This document shows, piece after piece, positions 14,001 through 23,999 of a stretch of 64,000 nt of DNA. Source of the DNA: Mesostigma viride (Eukaryota > Streptophyta > Mesostigmatophyceae > Mesostigmatales > Mesostigmataceae); NCBI GenBank assembly GCA_009746045.1, contig RPFO01001718.1, forward strand, positions 7,501 to 71,500. Direction: 5' to 3'. The position numbers and the translations under genes were made by a program. The number at the start of each line of letters is the position of its first letter. The stretch's first letter is position 1. The notes beneath the pieces were generated by a model that saw only the letters and a list, made by a program, of their open reading frames with translations, ran no database searches and was not told the origin of the DNA.

Positions 14001-17000
14001 GAGGCCTTTGAAAGCCTTAGAAAGCCTTAAAGAGCCTTTGAGGCCTTTGAAAGCCTTTGAAAGCCTTTGAAAGCCTTTGAAAGCCTTTGAAAGCCTTTGA
14101 AAGCCTGCTACTTGGCAGGGCAGTTGCAATGGGTGGCACCTGAGCATGGCATATTTGTACTAAGACGTTGGTCAGTATCTTTTCCTGGGCTGCTTGGCTG
14201 CTTGGCTGCAGATGGGGGAAGCAGGTCCGAGCCGGTCGGCATCCTGATGTTGCTGGCGCTGCCTGGCCTTTTCTACCTGTACATGATCTACATCATCTGC
14301 TGGAAAGTCCTCAAGGTGGGTGGCCACTATCTGCCTGGGTCCCCATGCATTCTTGTCGACATGCATTTTACGATAGTCTACATCATCCGCTGGAAAGTCC
14401 TAGAGGCTAAAGCGTGGAACCTCTCCACAACACATCTATATGATAGTTAATATATATCAGATTATTAAAAATATTAAAGATTATTATGCTATGATTATTG
14501 CTGATATTTACAACACTTTGCTGACTGATCACTGACGTTACAGGTCCTGCTTGGCTCCCTGCTGCTGCGGATCGATTGTGTTGCGCTGTCTGCTGGTTTG
14601 GTGGGTGTGTTTTGTGGTGGGTGGCTGCATGGGTTGATACGACGCCGGATCCGCCATTCAGAGACGTGCATGCGTCTACGAGGTGGTGGCGCATGGCTCC
14701 GCGCAGCGCTTTCTGGATATTGCAGATGGGAGTGAGAACAAAGATGTGGTGGGGGAGTGGAAGGACCTGCACGCCAGGGAGCGCAAGGATGCTGTGGCAC
14801 AGTAAGTGCATTGCCGAGTGTGGATCGCCATGCAGCAGTACATTGCAAATGAATTGCAGGTATACATGCATGTATGCTGCTAGCATATGACAGGCTCCAT
14901 CCATAACCTGCTATTTAGTCGGTCCTGTTTAAGGCATTTTTCTGACGTTCAACGACTTGTTTGTGGCTTCTTGTATCGGGGTTTCATTATTGGAATCGAT
15001 TTGCGAAAGGAAAATGACTCACAAGAAGACTCATTTGTTTGTGCTTGGCCTGCTTGACCAAGCCCCTTCTGATTCCTTGTCCAAGTTCCTTGTTTCGTAG
15101 ATCTGCGCTGATTCCGTGTCTGCATTTCTGTTCCAACCCCTTTCAATCTGCTGTGACCCTGCGCACAGGTACGGCCTGTTGTTCGCGTCCTACGGGGGCC
15201 CCATGGTGTGTGTGGATCAGATGACAGATGCAGAGAAAGGTTTTGCCATCCACAAGGGGGCGGATGCCTCCAAGCCCCCGCCCAGCCCGCTGCTGCGCCG
15301 TCACTCGCGCCGATCCCGTTTCGGCTTTGGTGGCGTGCTGCGCTTCCTGATGGGCGAGGGTCCCAGGGAGGGGGATATCCATAGGGATGGCGGCCATTTT
15401 TTTGAGGATGGTGTGCGCATGTTCAAGGAGGACTATGAAGACGTGGATGGTGCTGATGAGGGCAAGCGTGCGTGGACGAGCGCAAAAGTGATGAGCGCAA
15501 AAGTGATGGGCAACCTGCGCGCAAGCTACACGCTCGTGGTATTCAGCAAGCAGGTGAGATGGGCCTATTCCCTATTCCCTATTGCCTATTACCCTTCTAA
15601 TATAAGAGAATATTATGGCGAACCTGCGTGCGAAGTACACGATGGTGGTAGTCAGCGAGCAGGCGAGATTCGTCGTGGTTTGGGCAGTAGCCAAAGAACT
15701 AGCATCTGCCAGCTGTTTGTAAATGTGTGTGCCCCGGTTCCAAAAGGGAGCCCCGGAATGCGGGCGTGCAGGCTGCGTTCTTTGTGGTGTGCGTGGGTTA
15801 AATAGCTGCAGCTAAAGCAGTCGGAAGCTATAAAGCAGTAATGCCTAGTAGGTAAAGCAGTCAATGTGGTGTGTATGGGAAAGGTGAGGACCGGCGAGGG
15901 ACGTAGTATATACATAGACGTCACGAGGTTTAATTTAGTTTAAGAAACCTGAGTTAGTCGAATGGTATAGTATGGGAAAGATGGAATATTTTATAGTGTT
16001 TATAGTGTTTCAGACTGGCGCTTGATCCCATGACCTCAGGTCCTGTCACGGGCACACCCGCATGTGGGCGTCACAGGGTCGCTCCCGCTTCTTGTCACCA
16101 CCCTTTTGGACCGATTTTTCCCAGGACGCCTTTCATTCAGCCAAAAAGCATTTGCAATGGTTGCTTTTCTTGCGCAGTAAGATATCTAGGGGATGGATCC
16201 CTGCAGAGAGTAATGAATGAGCTTTGGGGGTGCTTTTGGGGTGCTGCTGTTGTCACAAGGTTAGTGGCTGCCATCCGTGGGGTTGGACGTAAATATGGTC
16301 GCTTGGCTTTGAGGAGGATTTTTGGTTTCTCGAATCCTTATGTAGTACGGCTTGTAAGGATTCTCTCGATCATACCATTTAGACCCTTTTTCTTGCAATG
16401 AACCGCTTTTTTGGCATCAAGGCCTTACTTCCCTCATCCCGCACACACCTGTCTCGTACACATGCTGCGAACGCACGCATATCATATTATTACGCCCGCA
16501 GCTGCTGATGGCGGTCTTGTCGGGGCTCAACGTGCGGGAGAAAAACCACACGCTCGCCGGCTGGTGCGAGGTAGGCGCCATGGGCCCTGCTACAGCAGTT
16601 TGCCCCACTACAGAAGCGTGCCCTCCAGCCATGCCGGGTCATGTGTGGGAAAAGTCTCGTACTTGCGCTGGCTACGGCCGTCATTGCTCACTGGGGTGAG
16701 GTGAAGGCAGCCTGGTAACCTGTGCCTGCCCTGCATGTTCTGGCGTAGATGAGCGCTCTCTCAGCACATGCAAGCGACCGCTGGCGCGTGTGCCTGGTAG
16801 GCTCATCCTGTGCCTGGTGGGTTCTGACAACGTGGGCATTGGAACTTTTCAGGTGGCTACAGCAGCAGGCTTGCTTCAAGAAGGAATGCCCACATGAATA
16901 TGCTTATGGGCTGACATGAAGGCTAGTGTCAGGGCGCCCCTTGTCACAGTCACAGATGCAGTATCGATCAGGCGCTTAATCGTCCATGGAGCATGGACCA

Positions 17001-20000
17001 TGCACGTACCAGTGCGGCATGGATGTTCTCGCACCGGAACCCTTGTCAACACTCTTATGTCCCTGTGCGGGCATGTGCGTGTGCGTGTGTATGTGGCGGC
17101 CATGGCTCGCCTGTCTGCTTCGTTGAATCTCATTCTGAGACGGTAGATCTTTTGTCCTCACCGGATTAATGCTAAGCAGCGGTCCACGCTAACAAGTAGC
17201 GGTCAAATGCTCCACTTATTCTCATGGTGTGCTTGTTTCGCTGGCCTCTGCTGCCCTTGCTTGGCTGCCCTTGGTCATGAATCCCTGGCCCTGCCTGGTG
17301 AACCCTGGCGGTGTCACCCGGTGAATCACCCCCCTGGCGGTGTTGCAGATGACGGCACTCTCCGCCTTCCTGCTGATGGACTTGACCTACGTCTTCTTTG
17401 TGCAGGTAACTGACCTATTTTTAGCTTCAGTTTAGCCAGATAGCTGTTAAGGGCACGGACTTCACCCATGCACGTGCCGAGACGGGGCCAGCGGCCGACG
17501 CAGTAGAAAGACCATTCCTTGAACTTAAACATGCACCATGCTGCGATGCTGCTGCAGTCAAACGCAACAGGCAGGAGCACGGCGATGGGCGTTCATGCAT
17601 TCGCTGATGCCATCCTCCCGCAAACAATGCTTTTTTTCAAAGGAAACAACGCAAAATTTTTTAATTTTTTTCTCTCCAAATCCTTGGTTTGTGTTGTACA
17701 TGGGAATGTCTAACCTTCGTCCCTCCTGGTTCTCCGGGTTCTAGTTTCCCCGGCAGTTCTTGCTAGTCTGCCTAACGTCCTTCCACTCCTGTGACTCCTG
17801 TCCCAGCCTTCTGTGATCTGAAACATAATTATATGATCCGGGGCATGTCCATGCGCATGACAAGCAAGTACTTACTTACTTATGATCTGAAACATAACTA
17901 CTACGTGCCTGCTGCATGCTTGGATTGTCTTTTGCACGCACAGCCGCAACCCCGGCGTAGAGACTGGATGGTCGCCCTCGCCTCGGCGGCACTTGAGTTT
18001 GGGATCGTGATGTGCGGGCTGATGCTGCTGGTGGGGGACGCCAGCAGGAATAAACGCTACCGGAGCAACGTCAGCCATGCCATGGTCGGGTTGATGGTGG
18101 CGGCCATCCTGCTGCAGCTCAGCGCGCAGTAAGTGACAAGTATACTCTGTAGTCACTGTAGTGGTCGTTGTACTTACATGTATAATGGGCTTCAGCATCT
18201 ACGTGTGACGGGATCTGGTGTTTCGCTGCAGCACGGCGCTTAGCATGCTTGTCTCCCTTCAGTGACTAGCCCACCATTGAACATCGATCCTGATTCAATG
18301 ACTGCCCGTCGGGACCTGTCATACTAAAATCATCCGGTGCGATGACCAATGTTGGCACATAATCACGCGTAGGGGCATCCAGGTGTGATGACTTTTAAGA
18401 GGGCGGCGCATTACCTACCTTACGTTTCAATACAAAGAATAAAGCTTGCTTACGCTCTGCATGGGTATCCGCGCTCTTCACGTGCTCGTGTGCTAAGGTG
18501 CTCACGTGCTCACGTGCTAACGTGCTAACGTGCTAACGTGCTAACGTGCTTGTGTGCTAACGTGCTCACGTGCTCGTGTGCTAACGTGCTCACGTTTCAT
18601 ACCATATCTGAGCACATATCTGAGTAGCAGTTGAGTAAGTCCCACCGTTCAATAGATGTTAGACATATCATTGGAGTCATCCGCTGTCTGTGTTGCGTGG
18701 CTGGAATCAGGAACCATGCATGGTCCGGCTTTTATCTGTATTCAAAGAAGATGCGATTCTTCCCTCTATATGTTAGAAGATATGAATTCCTATCTCAGCA
18801 GATCAGCATGTTGACATCCGTTAATTGTTGAAATTGTGGTTGCTGTGGCGACTTGCCCCCCCCCCCCACCCCCACCCACCCACACACATACACAACAGGA
18901 TCGTGGACGTTTACAAGTCTATCCGCGAATGGCTTGACAACCGCCGCGCGTCCCGGGCCACCGCCGCTGCCCACGCGTCCCCCACGGCGGCCACCAAGCA
19001 GGCACTCTCCCTCGAGGCCATGCTGGGCGCCTTTGCTGCCGCCGGCAAGCACCGCTCGGCCGCACCGTTCACATCTCGGGGGTGGATCGGGGTCTCCCCG
19101 GAAGACCTGCGCCGATTTAACTCCCTGAAGACCGGGGGGGCAGCCGGGGCAGAGACCCCCACAGCCGGCCCAGACACCCCCGGCACCAGGCCAGAGACGC
19201 CTGGGGCCGGCACAGGGGCCAATCATGGGACAAGCGATGGCCTGACCAGGGAGCGAGGCACGCCGGGCGGTGGCCATGGCGGCGGCGGCGGCATTTGGGG
19301 GCGTTTCCGGAACCGTTACGCCCCACTGCTGCAATGGTCGCCACGCGCATCCAAGCGGACACCGGTCGAGGTCCTGGCGGGTGGGGGAAGTGGCGAGTCA
19401 CCGTGGGGGACTGAGGGTCCCTGGCAGCACGACGACGACTTCCGCGCAGAGGGCGGCATGGGCCGGGGTTCGGCCTTGGCACGGGCGCTGGGGGCGGGTC
19501 CGATGGATGCGTGCAGTGCCGGGGGCGCCGAGGAGAACATTCAGGACGAGTACATTCAGGGCAAGTACGTTCAGGACGAGTGCGTTCAGGACGAGTACGT
19601 GGAGGGGAAAGTTCCCGGCCAAAGTGCCGGTGGGGGACATGGCGCGACTGCGTCTGGCACGAGCGCAGGCGGTGGTACTTGGAGACCCGGAATGTCGAGC
19701 AAGAAAGGAGCCGCTGCTGCCAAGGGCCAGACAAGCAATACGGGGACCTGGGGTCATGTCGGCCCTGGCGTGCACCTGCAGGCGAGGGGCTCTCTGGACG
19801 TGCCAAGTTTGGTGAAGAAGAAAGCCAAGAAGGGGCCGGTACCGGCCGCGTACACAGAGGATTTGATGGTCACGCGGCGGGCTGCCAGCGTGAGCGAGCG
19901 GCCGCGCCGAGCGTCCATCAGCGGTCCTGCCCGCACCCACACAAACACCCCCGCACATGAGGGGGGCCACCACGTTGGCACGGCTCACGCCCATCTGTTC

Positions 20001-21977
20001 GAGAGGCCTGACCGGGAGATTATGATTGTCCCTGACAGGGAGAAGTTCCCCGACCCCGCGGACGCGTATCGTAGGTCCCCCCGCCTCTCGCTGAGTAGCC
20101 GCATGCAGGCGGCCGGTAGGACCGGGCCGAGGGCCTCGGTCTCTCGCGCGGGCGCATCCCCTGCCCACGGCAAGTCCTCGCGCATCATGGTGGCGCTGCA
20201 AGCGCAGCACGAAGCGCCACAGGCCACCAGGACGCACGCGCACGAAGCACACGTATTGACCCACACAGAACACGAGGCGCACTCAGGGCCACAGGCGCGG
20301 GACTTGGCGTGCTCACAGATACAAGAAGTAGAGGCGGCGACGTTCGGTGATTGCGACACTCCCCTTCCAGCTGGTGCCAGCGGCGGCGGCGGGGCAAATG
20401 CCCGTCTCTCACGGTCACAGCCGCCGCAGCCGCTGGCGACCGCCACCTCTGGGGTCCGTGCGGTCGAGCTTGCGGTGCGTGGCCCTAGCATGAGCGTCGA
20501 TATGGGGGGCTCAGGGCCAGGGACCCCCCGGGCCGTCTCAGTGAGTCTGTTAACAGAGGACTTGCCACGCATCGGGCACCCTGGGAGCTGCGCCCCTGCG
20601 GCCGGCCACCGGTCCTCAGATGCGGCATCGCACGCGCCGGGCGCCTCGGCCGCGCCCGCACACGCTCAGGGCCTGCTGGCACACCGGCGGGCCAGCGCAG
20701 CGAGGCCCGCGTCGGGGGGGGAGCATCAGGGGGCGGAACGAGGCATCCACGTGGTGTCCCCCCCTCGGCGACACAGCATGCACGCAGACATCCCCGGCAG
20801 CATCCCGGCGCGGACCAGCTTGGAGATCATGGAACAAGGAGCCACGCCCCGGCGGCAGACGATGCACCGCGTCGAGGCGGCGGCGGCGCGCTCGTCGCTG
20901 GACCACGTGACACTCGTGCCCACCATGCACGCCGGCAAAGTGACCACCATCAACGTGGGCCCTCGGGCCAAGAAGCAAACGCCTGGGTTGACCGCCCCGG
21001 TGACAGTCACGGTGGTCCAAAGTGCTGGCAGCTCGCACCGGCGTGTTGGCGGGACAACGTCCCTATTTGAGGCCAACCTAGAAGGTCCTCAAGCCCCCCC
21101 TTCTTCTTCCCCGATGGCGCCCGGCAGCAGCCCCACAAGACACGCAGGGGCACGGGATGCCGTTCCAGCAGCACCGTCTCAGGCCAGCAGTGTGGAGCCA
21201 CTGCACCTGCCAGCGTCCGTGCTGGCTGGCGCGGGCCACCAAGCCACCCATGCTCACCTTGCCTCCCACGTCCTTCAGCACGCGTCGCAGACCCCGCGTG
21301 TGCCTGCCGATGGGCCGGCCCCCCTGTGGCAAATGTCTCGCCGATCGTCCATGACCCCTACCCTACCCACCTCCAGCACGCCCATGCCGCCGGCGCTGAG
21401 GGACCTCTTCCACGAGGCCAGCAGCCACCCCCTGCCTCCCCCATCCCCTGGCAGTAAGAACGCAACAAAGCTGAGGCGCCACCTGGTGGTCCCTCACCCC
21501 CCGGTGGTCCCTGAGCATGCTGGCGCTGGCTCGCCACCAGGCCATGGTGTCTTGCCCATGGAATGCAGCACGCTGGCGGCGACTGCGGCGTCGGCGCTGC
21601 CATTGTCTCCCAGGACGCCGCGCGGCCGACGCGAATCCGCCTCTGCCGTCACGCAGGCGCATGCAGGGTCGAGCGCCTATGTACAGGGCGCTGTGGGGAG
21701 TGGCGCGTTGGCGCATGGCCCCAGTGGCATGGTGCAGGTGGCAGCCGCGGGCGGCAAGTCGTTCACAATGGGCCAGCTGCTTCATCCGGGACGGGACCGG
21801 AGAAGGAGCGATGCCTCAGCACTGGTCCACCCGGTGACATCTGGCACTGGCCTCGACGTGACAGCTGGTGGCCAAGAGAGGAAGCTGAGCAGTGCCGGGG
21901 GGGCACGGGGGCCGCGGGCCTATGTGAAGGACGAGGAGCCGCAGGGTCCGACCCTGAAGCCGAAGCAGGGCTGGTAG
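649..21977 (+). CDS. Giant TRP-like membrane protein with SPPP-repeat and Ig-like ectodomain (22 exons modelled, 5' end open)
   Basis: Exons: 649-729, 1585-1633, 2673-4384, 4964-5564, 6281-6561, 6897-7005, 8239-8383, 8768-8919, 9658-9794, 10402-10431, 11107-11162, 12038-12299, 12785-12849, 13375-13595, 14212-14315, 14544-14600, 14662-14801, 15169-15553, 16502-16570, 17349-17405, 17944-18128, 18899-21977. All introns are GT-AG and phases match at every junction, giving 2658 codons and a TAG stop. Order of parts: Ser-Pro-Pro-Pro tract (residues about 44-600), beta-type segments, an Ig-like domain (about 945-1043), an Ala/Gly/Ser linker, about seven hydrophobic helices (about 1225-1640), and a basic low-complexity tail. 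The motifs [21 protein letters not shown] and [10 protein letters not shown] match, from memory, large TRP-like membrane proteins of algae and protists. I infer a plasma-membrane channel or mechanosensor anchored in the glycoprotein wall. The first two exons and the 14544-14600/14662-14801 pair (61-nt intron) are the least certain. No start codon or signal peptide was found. Confidence 0.85.
1205..1500. repeat. 43-bp minisatellite, about 7 copies
   Basis: Pyrimidine-rich units of about 43 bp, each starting CCCTCTCGCTTTTTTCATA, are repeated about seven times with few differences. The array lies in the intron between the exons at 649-729 and 1585-1633 and ends about 80 bp before the latter's acceptor. 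The open frames across it in all three phases are repeat artefacts. Confidence 0.95.
2673..3770 (+). repeat. SPPP-encoding 12-bp coding repeat
   Basis: A 12-bp unit (CCCAGCCCTCCA and variants CCCAGCCCGCCA) is repeated about 90 times inside the third modelled exon. It encodes Ser-Pro-Pro-Pro, the substrate type for prolyl hydroxylation and arabinosylation in algal extracellular glycoproteins. Three short interruptions (about 3061-3090, 3349-3410 and 3660-3690, with Leu residues) divide it into blocks that resemble each other, which suggests block duplication. A more irregular Pro-rich stretch continues to about 4330. The array is open in several frames, but only the SPPP frame joins the neighbouring exons in phase. 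Confidence 0.9.
4535..4705. repeat. 57-bp tandem repeat, 3 copies, in intron
   Basis: Three near-identical units of about 57 bp containing GGTTACCCAGCACTGC and ATATTCATGCTACT follow each other in the intron between the SPPP exon and the exon at 4964. Confidence 0.93.
5643..5885. repeat. (CCACCCA)n array in intron
   Basis: A C/A-rich heptamer array fills the intron 5565-6280. It starts about 100 bp after the 5' splice site. The two-strand proline/histidine or glycine/tryptophan frames across it are artefacts. Confidence 0.95.
6148..6212. repeat. GTGTGATTACTAAA short tandem repeat, 4 copies
   Basis: Four copies of GTGTGATTACTAAA, one with a small insertion, lie about 70 bp before the acceptor of the exon at 6281. 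They may shape the branch-point region; CTAA occurs in each copy. Confidence 0.85.
7395..8082. repeat. Compound (GGGT)n-(GGT)n-(GGCGGT)n array in intron
   Basis: Three arrays abut in the intron 7006-8238: GGGT about 20 copies (7395-7476), GGT about 45 copies (7506-7639) and GGCGGT about 73 copies (7640-8082). The G-rich strand is the sense strand of the surrounding gene, so the pre-mRNA would carry nearly 700 nt of G-quadruplex-forming sequence. The exons on either side join in phase (G plus AC gives Asp), so the array is removed by splicing. Long Gly, Trp-Arg, Val-Ala and Thr-Ala frames across it are artefacts. Confidence 0.97.
8239..8919 (+). other. Ig-like (bacterial Big type) domain encoded by two exons
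   Basis: Exons 8239-8383 and 8768-8919 join at a split Ser codon. The first carries [11 protein letters not shown] and [17 protein letters not shown], the second [17 protein letters not shown] and [15 protein letters not shown]. This is the layout of bacterial Ig-like domains: a TPP start, a strand ending in F-S-x-D, and an A-x-D-A-A-G-N-x-N type close. Such domains are extracellular. The intron falls in the middle of the fold. The domain lies directly before the Ala/Gly/Ser linker that leads into the membrane region. Confidence 0.75.
10990..11352 (+). repeat. Tandem copies of an exon with its splice sites, around exon 11107-11162
   Basis: The real exon is 11107-11162. Its acceptor side (CAGATGATGAAC) is echoed at about 10993-11005. 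Its donor side (CATCGTGTACGAGTC, then ACAGGTGGGTGCG) is echoed at about 11232-11263 and again, more decayed, at about 11322-11351. The intervening sequence (GGTCAGTATGGCATGCAG and neighbours) repeats with them, so these are tandem segment duplications. Only the 11107 copy keeps phase with both neighbouring exons. Confidence 0.85.
11919..12072 (+). repeat. Duplicated 3' splice site and exon start, 102 bp apart
   Basis: CTGCTGCCACCCGCAGCATG with the following AAGTGGCTCTCCTTTGTCT (11920-11958) recurs with minor changes at about 12021-12060. The second copy is the functional exon start because only it continues into [11 protein letters not shown] and stays open to 12299. The upstream copy keeps an intact AG acceptor and the first codons of the exon. 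Confidence 0.88.
13850..14106. repeat. 10-bp (TTTGAAAGCC)n minisatellite in intron
   Basis: About 25 units of TTTGAAAGCC and variants (TTTGAGAGCC, TTTGAGGCC) occupy most of the intron 13596-14211. Blocks of units repeat in the same order, which points to higher-order duplication. Confidence 0.95.
14285..14404 (+). repeat. Duplicated exon end within downstream intron
   Basis: The end of exon 14212-14315 (GTCCTCAAG, preceded by TACATCATCTGCTGGAAA) recurs about 86 bp later at 14373-14404 with four changes. In the copy the donor GGTGGG has become GAGGCT and is dead. Confidence 0.85.
15500..15668 (+). repeat. Duplicated exon end with lost 5' splice site
   Basis: The end of exon 15169-15553 (ATGGGCAACCTGCGCGCAAG through CAGGTGAGAT) is copied about 106 bp downstream at 15615-15667. 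The copy still reads [16 protein letters not shown], close to the original [16 protein letters not shown], but its donor is GCGAGA instead of GTGAGA. The conservative amino-acid differences suggest either a once-used alternative exon or a fairly recent duplication. Confidence 0.85.
18480..18600. repeat. 10-bp (CACGTGCTAA)n array in intron
   Basis: About twelve units of CACGTGCTAA and CGTGCTAACGT type lie in the intron 18129-18898. Many contain the CACGTG palindrome. Confidence 0.92.
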
Positions 21978-22895
21978 GGGGGGCTGCTCTGCCAGGTGGC
22001 TGTGCTGCGACGTCGGCAGAGCGGATGTCAGGAATGGAGGCGCAAAACAACTGTTTACTCTCAACTGTCCCGGGAAGTAACAGCTGTTATGAAAATGATA
22101 ATTAGACTGGCAGAGCCACCGCAATAATAGCTATAGACAGGTGTTCACTGACTGTCTGGCATGACGTGTGGCGCATGCAACAAGCAGCCGCTGCCTCGAC
22201 AGCCGACAGTGTCCGTAGTATCATCACCACAGTTCATGTGCACTAAATTGCTTCCAGCGCAGGCCCTGCGCAGTTGGCAATGCACGCAGAAGCCAATGCA
22301 CAGACTGATCACGAAACTGGTATGGAGCGGGCAGTGCTGGGAGTTTCAGATGTGCATGTGTGATATTGAACTGCATGATTGTGTATGCAGATTCACGTTG
22401 TGTATCATATAATTGTGTCTTTTGTGAGGTGTGATCTGGTTTTCCAACAGCGCTTTCTACAAGGTCGTGGGCGTAGATTATTAGTTGGTTAATTAATTAA
22501 TTAATAAGCACGTGACTGCGTCACGTGGGTGCCAATACAGAGTAAAGGAACCTTCAACCCTATATACACAGCGAGAAGGAGGGAGGGCGCCCTAGCTTCT
22601 CTCACTGCCGTAGGTGGGCAGGCCACAGAGCGCTCTCTCCACAGCATGGTGATGCCGGGGCGCCACACTGTGGGTGCAATACAACCAGTGCAATACCATA
22701 GGTAGGCTGACGCATAGCTTATGCTACAAATGTGAGGTGGGCTCAAGACGTCAGCTAATTAAGGCGCAAGCTGATGGCCACAAGGTGCCAGAGCTAATTG
22801 AAGGTACTATACGCTGTGCGCTAATATCGTTTCAAGTGCTGTAATGCCTAAGCTATCCCATCATCGATTGCCCCCATCTAGACAACTAGCTGGAG
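21978..22895. other. Spacer after the large gene
   Basis: This is the 3' flank of the large gene and the start of the retroelement-rich spacer between two convergent genes. No coding exon was found. It contains the first copy of a dispersed repeat (listed separately at 22507-22690). Confidence 0.7.
22507..22690 (+). repeat. Dispersed short repeat family, copy 1
   Basis: Begins near CACGTGACTGCGTCACGTGG and includes GGTGCCAATACAGAGTAAAG, GGAACCTTCAACCC, TTCTCTCACTGCC, CAGGCCACAGAG and CACTGTGGGTGCAATAC. The same blocks in the same order occur at 34545-34705 and 55702-55865, and the left part alone at 23646-23700. No coding frame is conserved among copies. The size (160-185 bp), the palindromic CACGTGAC/GTCACGTG start and the dispersal suggest a MITE- or SINE-like element. 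Confidence 0.8.
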
Positions 22896-22899
22896 TGCT

Positions 22900-23526
22900 C
22901 TATCCCGGGGTAGCCCGGGGGGGCTTCCACAGTTTCTTGTTGACATAGAGGTCCCCGCCCCGCCAGTACACTTGGGGCTTCTCGGGGTTGGTCTTGTGGC
23001 GGATGTAGTCGGGCCACTGATCGCGGCGTTGCTGCTGCTGGGCTGGCGTCAGGTCGTCGTCAAGCGACCAGGAGGTGTCCACCAGCTTCTTGCGGCGAGA
23101 GAGGAACCGAACTCGGGCTGTGATGTCGATGAAGGTGAGGACCATTGGAGGGGGCCCAGCCTTGGCCCATGGATGGGGCAGGCGGTAGGCGCCCTGCAGT
23201 GCCGCACCTGGCAACTCCATGCACGCCAAGAGCTGTTTCTTCAGCTCGTCGAGAAGAGAGTCTGGGGTCTCCTCCGGCGGCATGTCGAAGCGCCTGAGGA
23301 TGACCCGGCAGCGGCGACGGTCGCGGTCAGCGGCCTCGCGGCGCGTGTCTTCCAGCTCCTGGAGCTTGTTAGTTGGTAGTAGTGCTCGTTGAAAGCCCAG
23401 ACTATTCCATGCGTTATGTCTATGAACTTGAAGGCCGTTGACATGCTGTAATTGCTCAGCCAGGTCGCCAATAGGGCTAGCTTGCTGGCTAAATAGCTGC
23501 ATGGCCGGGCTAGGCACTGGATACAT
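22900..23526 (-). pseudogene. L1-type ORF1-like frame of a non-LTR retrotransposon (fragment)
   Basis: An open frame of 208 codons. Residues about 50-75 are charged and helical. They are followed by RRCRVILRRFDMPPEETPD, a Leu-rich helix, GAYRLPHPWAKAGPPPMVLT and then SWSLDDDLTPAQQQQRRDQW. This order (coiled coil, RRM-like fold, C-terminal domain with D-D-L-T-x-x-Q) is that of L1 ORF1 proteins, which bind RNA in the retrotransposon RNP. There is no reverse transcriptase on the same strand nearby; the RT remnant at 24030-24790 lies on the opposite strand, so the two are separate insertions or an inversion. The frame itself is unbroken. Confidence 0.55.
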
Positions 23527-23645
23527 AATGGAAGCTGGGACGTGCGTGAATCAAACGTGTTTATTAATTTGAATAGAATATGATGATGAGTTGACAAACT
23601 AAACACATACATCAAGTTCCCACCCAAGGGCCAATTAATTCATTC

Positions 23646-23700
23646 TGCGTCACGCGCATGGGTGCCAATACAGAGTAAAGGAACCTTCAACCCCATGTAC
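23646..23700 (+). repeat. Dispersed short repeat family, partial copy 2
   Basis: About 40 bp identical to the copy at 22507-22690 (GGTGCCAATACAGAGTAAAG followed by GAACCTTCAACCC), then divergence. The two copies are in the same orientation and bracket the ORF1-like frame. Confidence 0.8.
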
Positions 23701-23999
23701 GGGCTAGAATAGCTTGCATAATAGCCCAGCTTGTATCCATTGGTAGTCACTGCCGCTATGGCAGCCATGCTTAGAATGTTTGCCTAGCTGTGCCAACATA
23801 CCTAGTCACGTGCACCGCTAACGTACGGTACACCACCAGCTAGCCATAGCCTTAGCCTAGTCCTTGTTCAGCCATGCTACGTCCTGGCTATGCCCAGATT
23901 GCTTGCCCACGCTCCTTGTTATGACATGCTTGCACATGGGCCTTATTATCATTATATTTTGAAATTTCGGGGAAATTTTGACGAAATTAACCCTGATTA

